Shown: in pieces, positions 15,418 through 20,361 of the stretch | Layout: each line of letters opens with the position of its first letter | Numbering within the stretch: position 1 is the first letter of the stretch | Assembly: GCA_049999805.1 (NCBI GenBank) | Contig: JBNGIO010006283.1 | Location: forward strand, 476,784-497,144 | Length of the DNA stretch: 20,361 bases | Direction: 5' to 3' | Source of the DNA: Folioceros fuciformis | Lineage: Eukaryota; Anthocerotophyta; Anthocerotopsida; Anthocerotales | Notes under the pieces: generated by a model | Seen by the model: the letters and a program-made list of their open reading frames with translations, nothing else | Databases searched by the model: none | Told to the model about the DNA's origin: nothing | Made by a program: the position numbers and the translations under genes

Positions 15418-16122
15418 CTAGCACAGAACCTTTGCTTTATCAGAGGTTTGCGGCCCAATAGGGCGTTCGCCCAGAATGCACCATCGCCCAGCCCGAGCTG
15501 ACTTACAGAGGACAGTGATAGCCCGCAACTCCCCTCCTCGGGCTTCCCCGTCCTCCCTGCCCTGAACTTCCAAAATACTGGCAGGCGACATGACCTTGAA
15601 CGACTTCAACGTCTCTTTGCCATCAGCTCTCGCAAGCCAGACCGCCCTATCTAAATCTAATGCTTCCTCTTGTTCATCCTCCTCCTCCGAGTCGACTCCC
15701 CTACTATCCATGGAGTACGCAAACCACCCTTCCTCGCCTATGGTAAGTGGTTGCCTTAAAATCTGTTGCACCTGTTCCTCTAGCCCCTCGTGCAACCAAG
15801 AAAAAATGAGTCTGACACGTCGGGCACCAACGCCAAATTCCCCTTTGACCTCCTCTACCTCCTTCCAACGGGACTCGGATCTATTCCATAAATGACCAAG
15901 CTGGAAAACGCCCCTCCGACACGCCAGCCCAAAAATTTGGGACTGATATACCCTTGGCCTGAACTCTTGAACCCATAGGTTCGAGAATCCCTGCAAAGGA
16001 ATACCAAGAACATCATCCGCATGAGAGAAGTTACCCAGGATAATATATTGTTTAACCTCGTGATAACTGTTCCAGATGGACTTGAAGAGCGGGGAGCAAG
16101 CTGCAGTATCGAGAAGCCAGAA
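15418..16122 (-). pseudogene. LINE ORF2 linker between RT and zf-RVT
   Basis: Open minus-strand frame beginning FWLLDTAACSPLFKSIW right after the LTR-like insert and running in frame to a stop at 15418-15420. It contains Trp-rich text and an acidic stretch (SEEEDEQEEALDLD). It matches in position the variable region between reverse transcriptase and zf-RVT of LINE proteins. The frame is continuous with the RT part if the insert is removed together with a duplicated 6-bp site. Confidence 0.6.
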
Positions 16123-16415
16123 TGTTGTCTATAGATCTCCTTTCCCTGGGGATAGCTTGGGTGCAGTCTGTCAATAGGGTCGACTCCAGTCTACGTGCAA
16201 GTGTAGGAGAGGAGAGAAGAGAGGGTGGTATTGGTGATCACAACCAAAAAACAATACACATCACCATTGTCTTACTATGGAGGTCCGAGGTCTCCATTTA
16301 AGTAGTACATTTAGGGCTACACAACTTCCAGGTTCAATATGGGATAATCTACACTATCCTAAGTTCACTAATAACTAGAACTAGTCTAGTATGAACCCAA
16401 CTGGGATAACTAACA
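16123..16415 (-). mobile_element. Solo-LTR-like insertion within the LINE
   Basis: A 293-bp noncoding block interrupts the LINE ORF2. On the minus strand it starts TGTTAGTTATCCC and ends TATAGACAACA, i.e. TG...CA ends as in plant LTRs. It contains a TATA-like CTACTTAAATGG at about 16296-16307 (plus coordinates). LINE coding sequence resumes on both sides in register (…AKLMW, then FWLLDT…). The candidate target duplication is imperfect (ATGTGG before, TTCTGG after, 4 of 6). No internal gag/pol, PBS or second LTR is present, hence a solo LTR. The exact borders are uncertain. Confidence 0.5.
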
Positions 16416-16430
16416 CCACATGAGTTTAGC

Positions 16431-17894
16431 TCATATAGAGCTCGATAACTCAACACAGTCCAGGTACTTTGTTAGAAGACTCTTCCAAGGATAGTACGTC
16501 GGATCAGCTGCCCTGACAACCCATTGAGCATGCAAGGCTTTCATTTTGGCAACTGGGTCTACCACCTCGAGACCCCCCAATCCCTGCGCCTGAATAATAT
16601 GCTGCCAAGCCACTTTAGAGCACCCAGCCATACTATCCCCCGAATTCTTCCACAAGAAAGAGGTCAACACCTGTTGTAAGCGCTTCATCTCTGTCTTAGA
16701 AGGGGCCCACAAAAACAGATAATACCATAAGGAGGCAATAAGGATATGATTAATCACCACTAGCCTACCTGCCAGGTTGAGCTCCAACAACTGTAGACTA
16801 GCCGCTTTGCGAATGAACCTAAGGAGTATGTACTTCCCAATCTCCCCATTCTCATCCTCCTCTTGGAAAGGAAGCCCCAAATACTTGGGGGTAGAACCCA
16901 AAGTCACTCGCCTAATGTGATTAATAGACTGGGGAGGCTCCCCCTCCATATGAAGACACATCATACGCGTCTTACCCCAGTTCACCTTGCATCACGATAG
17001 CTCACCAAAGACCTTGACCTGTTGGGGCAATGCTTTCAATGAAGCCTCCTCTGCCAAGGAAAAGAGGAGACTATCATCTACAAATGCAGAGACCCTTAAC
17101 TGCATTCCGTCTGGGTTCCGAATGCCCACCACTGCCGGGTCTTACTTGACTGTTCTAAGAAAGAAGTCAGTGACGATAATAAATAAGAATGGAGCAAGGG
17201 GGCAACCCTGACGTACCGACCGAGAAATGCCAAAGCGCTCCGTAAAGGATCCATTAAAAGCCACCTTGGCTCCTACATCTTCACACAAGATGGCTATCCA
17301 TCTGCAGAAATTATTCCCGAACCTGAAACTACGAAGGCATCGCCATAGGAAATGCCACTCAACAAAATCATAAGCCTTGTAAAAGTCAAGGGAAATGAAA
17401 ATGGCAGCCTTCTTCTGTACCTGAGTGTTGTACTTAGCTTCCCTCAGGAGTAGGAGGTTGTCCAGGATGCACCTATTTTGGATGAACCCTCGCTGCTCTT
17501 TCTCAATCCAATCATCAAGAAATGGAGTAATTCGGTTAGCCAGTACCTTAGCAATCACCTTCTATGTGGTAGTGAGCAAGGTAATCGAGCGCCCATTGGA
17601 GATTGATAAACTAGCATCTTGCTTAGGGAGCAGGGAGATAACCCCTATATTGAACTAGCTCCCCATTCTACCTTCCTCCCAAAACATACTAATAGCCTCC
17701 ATAAATAACGGCTGCATAAATTCCCAACCCCACAGTAGGAACTTGGGAGGGATACCATCATGCCCCGGGGATTTATCCCTCGATATCCCCTTCAGGGCCT
17801 AGAACACCTCATCAGCAGTTATCGGCTTATCCAGAGCCCTATGCTGGTCCTCGGACACTTTAGCCGAAAGCGCACCGTAAGAAGAAGACCAAAG
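16431..17894 (-). pseudogene. LINE reverse transcriptase domain (ORF2)
   Basis: All pieces lie in one minus-strand frame with in-frame stops but no shifts. They include SPGHDGIPPKFLLWGWEF (PGxDGxP block), KVIAKVLANRITPFLDDW, EQRGFIQNRCILDNLLLL, FISLDFYKAYDFVEW (motif A, catalytic Asp kept, near 17370-17390), RQGCPLAPFLFII, AFVDDSLLF (motif C, FVDD in place of FADD, near 17074-17090), and KYLGLPF. The stops interrupt VF-ALKG, GS-FNIG, TTT-KVIAK, TVK-DPA and ELS-CKVNW. The catalytic residues remain, so decay began after normal selection. Confidence 0.88.
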
Positions 17895-18850
17895 CTATTC
17901 CCACCCTGCCACCTTCCCAACACTAGAGAAGATGCCAACAAAGAAGAGGGTAATAAGGGTCTTTAAACCTTCGAGCAATTCTTGCACCACGCCACGCGCG
18001 TCTGGAAGGGCAGGAATTCGCGCCTTATGTCGGTTAGCGGCCACCTTATCAAAGAAGAATTTAGAGGGGCCATCCTCCTCCCTCACCCACTTAACTTTGG
18101 CCCTCTTAAACCATCCCCTGGCCCTGTCTTCTTCCAACTTGGCCGAGGCGCACTGCACCTCCGTTTTCCGAGTCTCTTCCGCACTTGTGAAGTCCTGGCC
18201 CTCACCGCTCCTTTGTAGCCAACACAATTCCTCCCTCAAAAAACATTCTTGCAGGTGTTGTTCTCTTGTTTGTGGAACCCCTCGCCTCCTCAAATACCTA
18301 GTCGCCTTAGTGTTAGCACTCATCAATTTGATCGCTGCATTACCTTCCCCCTGTTCAACTCCCTGCCAAATGCTTTTAATGTCTTCGAAGACACCTTTTT
18401 CCTTCAGTAAGGAGGTGTTCATCCGAAAGTTCTGCATATGCCTCCTTGGGCGCTCCGACTGAGGAGCAAGCCTCAAATGTAAACTAATTGGGTGGTGGTC
18501 GGAGAGGCTCGTACCAGCGAGAATACTGTACAACTGTACGAAGGCCAACCACCCTGAAGGTAAATAAAACCTGTCCAACCTGCGCGCACTCAAGTTCTGT
18601 TGTTGTTGGTTTGACCACCTGAACATCAGGGACTGTGGTTGGCGATGTGCCGGGAGGGCCACCCACGGATCCTGCACCGCCAAGACCGTGTCTCTCAGCT
18701 CCTGCCAAGACAAAAGCACCGCCCGAATATCAAGTGGGCTAACCCCCCAAATATCCTCACAGCGTTCAACAAAGTTGAAGTCGCGAGCCAAAATCCACGG
18801 AATCTGCTCATTCAGATTATGACAAATTGCGCTGTAAGTAAGAGTACAAG
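17895..18850 (-). pseudogene. LINE endonuclease (EEP) C-terminal half and EN-RT linker
   Basis: The minus strand reads NLNEQIPWILARDFNFVERCEDI (the GDFN block, with Arg for Gly), RRLDRFYLP, and LSDHHPISLHL (the SDH catalytic block, about 18485-18510), followed by a basic linker with WVREEDGPSKFFFDKVAA, typical of the stretch before the RT. The frame ends in TAG at 17895-17897, probably a mutated Gln codon, and continues in the same frame as the RT. Confidence 0.85.
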
Positions 18851-18853
18851 GTG

Positions 18854-19099
18854 CTACACTAGGGGCGGATGGCCTCTATAGATGTACCGCAAATAGGTAA
18901 TGCTTAAATGAGTACCTGAAGTAGTAACCATGGAGTAGCGGCGCCTCAGTGAGAAGCCCAATCGCCATAGACCACAGCTGTCCAGTTTAGCCATAGACCA
19001 GAGAGGCAAGAGCTCCACAATAGACCCCACCATTGAAACCAGAGTAGCAGTCCCTCCTTCCTTGGTGCGAGTGGAACATAAAACATCCTTGCACTTCAA
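18854..19099 (-). pseudogene. LINE endonuclease N-terminal part (frameshifted)
   Basis: A minus-strand frame gives KCKDVLCSTRTKEGGTATLV and later SMVTTSGTHLSI, which fit the QELKC / GGxAxLV / YAP region of plant LINE endonucleases. It is in a different frame from the downstream half, so a shift near 18860-18900 separates them. The usual YAP motif is not clearly preserved. Confidence 0.55.
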
Positions 19100-20361
19100 G
19101 TTAAACCCTCTATAAGGTTCTACTGAAATGTTGGAGAAGCTTGCTCGCCACTGTCCAGAGCCTCCTCTGCCTTAGCACCACGCGCTCCTTCAGGCTCTAG
19201 TTCTTCTTCTTGAATTGCCCTCTCCTCATCACTTTTCGAACTAGTCTCCAACATCTATTGAAGTGACCATTTTATAACTGTAATAGAGGTACTCACAAGC
19301 TCCTCATTAGCGCTACCCCCTTCTTCTGAGGATGAGCTGTACTCCACCAGTAAATTCCTCCTTCTAGGCATTGATTCCACCTTGCCTCCAAACACCAGAA
19401 CATCTGGCACCCTTGTTTCCTCTCTCGTTGCAGCAACACTTGCTTCCCTGGCCTTCAACACCTCATGTTCGGAGGGCACGCCTATGTTTGCCCCTTCTCT
19501 TGCCACTATCTACCATCCAACGTGCATACCAATCCTCTGTCCTATCACGACTCCCATGCTCCGAGGACAGACTTATCACTCCGAGAAATATTGCCCTTAC
19601 ACGTCATTCATATTTTAGCACATGGCTCACTTCAATGAGCAATTCTTTTGATAGTGACAAGTTTCAAGACATCAATATGACTACTTCTAATATCACATCA
19701 TTTCACTTTTCCCACCTATAATAAGACATGAAGATGCAAATTCGCAATACAAAAGCTTTGATTCAATTGTTCAGTGTGCTATAAGCTTCATAATTAGGCA
19801 GCACTGTCAAGATACCATGATTGCCTTCTGACACTAAGCTTTTTAAGCGAACTATCAAAAGAATGCTCTTCCACTTGTTCTAGACCCCTATATTCTTATC
19901 ACATTCTTTGATTCACTACCTGGGCACTCAAAGGATGGGGAACCTCCGCAGATACTGAGGTAGAGTTCCCCGATAAGACAGAGGCCCTCTCAATGCCCCC
20001 TAGAGAGCTGAGATATTTAGGAAAAAACAGTCTTGTCTCAATCTTCCCTCCAAGCACCATGGGGTTACTCTCAGACTTCTTCCCATTGTGATCGGACAGG
20101 AGTTGGCCACTGTGGTGGCAAGACCCTAGGCACAATTTGCCAACGGGTATTGATGAACTAGCCCTACAACCTGCTGACCCTACCACCACAAGTATCCACC
20201 ACCTATTAAACTATTCTAAGACCTTGAAGGATGCCTGATCTTCAAAGATCTTACGGACGCCGCCTTTTTCTTGTTGGATGGTTGCCCACAAAGGCTTCCC
20301 CTGCAACTATTTCCCCTAGTGGTTGAGCTTGCCTCCATGGGAGCAGTATGAGCAGTAGGAG
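19100..20361 (-). pseudogene. Probable LINE ORF1 remnant and upstream part
   Basis: Two minus-strand open parts occur. One (about 20190-19899) contains SIPVGKLCLGSCHHSGQLLSDHNGKK, where C-x3-C and following His residues resemble a damaged zinc knuckle. The other (19506-19130) is Ser/Glu-rich (VEYSSSSEEGG, EEELEPEGARGAKAEEALDS) and runs up to the endonuclease. Position and composition fit a LINE ORF1, but similarity is weak. A MITE-like insert separates the two parts. Beyond 20190 I recognise nothing. Confidence 0.4.
19633..19871. mobile_element. MITE-like element with terminal inverted repeats
   Basis: An AT-rich 239-bp block inside the LINE relic. Its left end has GAGCAATTCTTTTGATAGT (19637-19655) and its right end has ACTATCAAAAGAATGCTC (19851-19868), which are inverted repeats differing by one base of indel. 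Just outside both ends lies CACTT (19628-19632 and 19872-19876), fitting a 5-bp target-site duplication. There is no coding capacity. The short TIRs, small size and AT-rich body are those of a non-autonomous DNA transposon; superfamily not assigned. Confidence 0.6.

Larger units (their letters stand above)
14386..20361 (-). mobile_element. Decayed LINE (non-LTR) retrotransposon, 5' end not defined
   Basis: Read on the minus strand, the order is an ORF1-like remnant (about 20200-19130), an endonuclease (about 19100-18480), a reverse transcriptase (about 17900-16430), a C-terminal linker (16122-15418), a zf-RVT part (about 15100-14690), a 3' UTR, and an A9 run (T9 on the plus strand at 14386-14394) that would mark its 3' end. 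This order is typical of plant L1-type elements. Stops and a few shifts make it inactive. The 5' end lies near or beyond the window edge, so target-site duplications cannot be checked. Two younger insertions appear nested inside it. Confidence 0.82.

Noticed and set aside
14816-19040. Similarity between 14816-14886 and 18964-19035 (about two thirds of bases, ending in a shared CCCACCATTG)
   Set aside because: It could hint at a duplicated segment in the LINE, but one copy falls in the zf-RVT part and the other in the endonuclease part, where a different frame fits the domain better. It is too short and weak to call without an alignment test.
1-20361. tRNA, rRNA or other structured RNA genes
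   Set aside because: A read-through of both strands showed no tRNA box A/B pairs with cloverleaf arms and no rRNA signatures; small RNAs cannot be excluded by eye.

Overview
This window is nuclear DNA of a land plant, most likely a fern and possibly a lycophyte. The grounds are an intronless PPR editing-factor gene whose DYW-type end is the KP variant, which is known only from seedless plants that do reverse (U-to-C) organelle RNA editing; a plant-specific QALGGH zinc finger; and a heavy load of decayed LINE, LTR and Mutator-like elements between sparse genes. No codon-level evidence of bacterial or viral DNA was seen. A 100-N assembly gap lies at 5741-5840.

Layout. Positions 1-120 are a (TGGTG)n satellite, followed by a possible last exon of an unidentified plus-strand gene (to about 336). 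Positions 337-3810 show no convincing gene, only small repeats. A single-exon C2H2 zinc-finger repressor gene runs on the minus strand at 3811-5502, with its 5' leader interrupted by the gap and microsatellite-rich upstream DNA to about 6900. The main gene, on the minus strand at 7437-9920, encodes an 827-residue PPR protein. It has an organellar-type N-terminus, an OSB-like PDF motif, about 14 P/L/S repeats, E1, E2 and a DYW:KP-like deaminase domain ending in DRP. A decayed copy of its own 3' end lies just downstream (7269-7411), and a decayed PPR relative lies just upstream (10160-10810).

From about 11.4 kb the window is repeat-dominated. It holds three 88-90 bp tandem repeats; a plus-strand MULE/FAR1-like transposase pseudogene (about 11.9-13.7 kb) carrying an in-frame 33-bp minisatellite; an unassigned GC-rich stretch; and a minus-strand LINE (14.4 kb to the window end) with ORF1 remnants, an endonuclease, a reverse transcriptase and a zf-RVT tail. 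Two candidate insertions are nested in the LINE: a solo-LTR-like block (16123-16415) and a 239-bp MITE-like element with terminal inverted repeats and CACTT flanks (19633-19871).

The two intact genes are a nuclear transcriptional repressor and an organelle RNA-editing factor. Nothing suggests that they work together. The most interesting object is the combination, in one protein, of an ssDNA-binding-protein PDF motif with a PPR array and a KP-type DYW domain.
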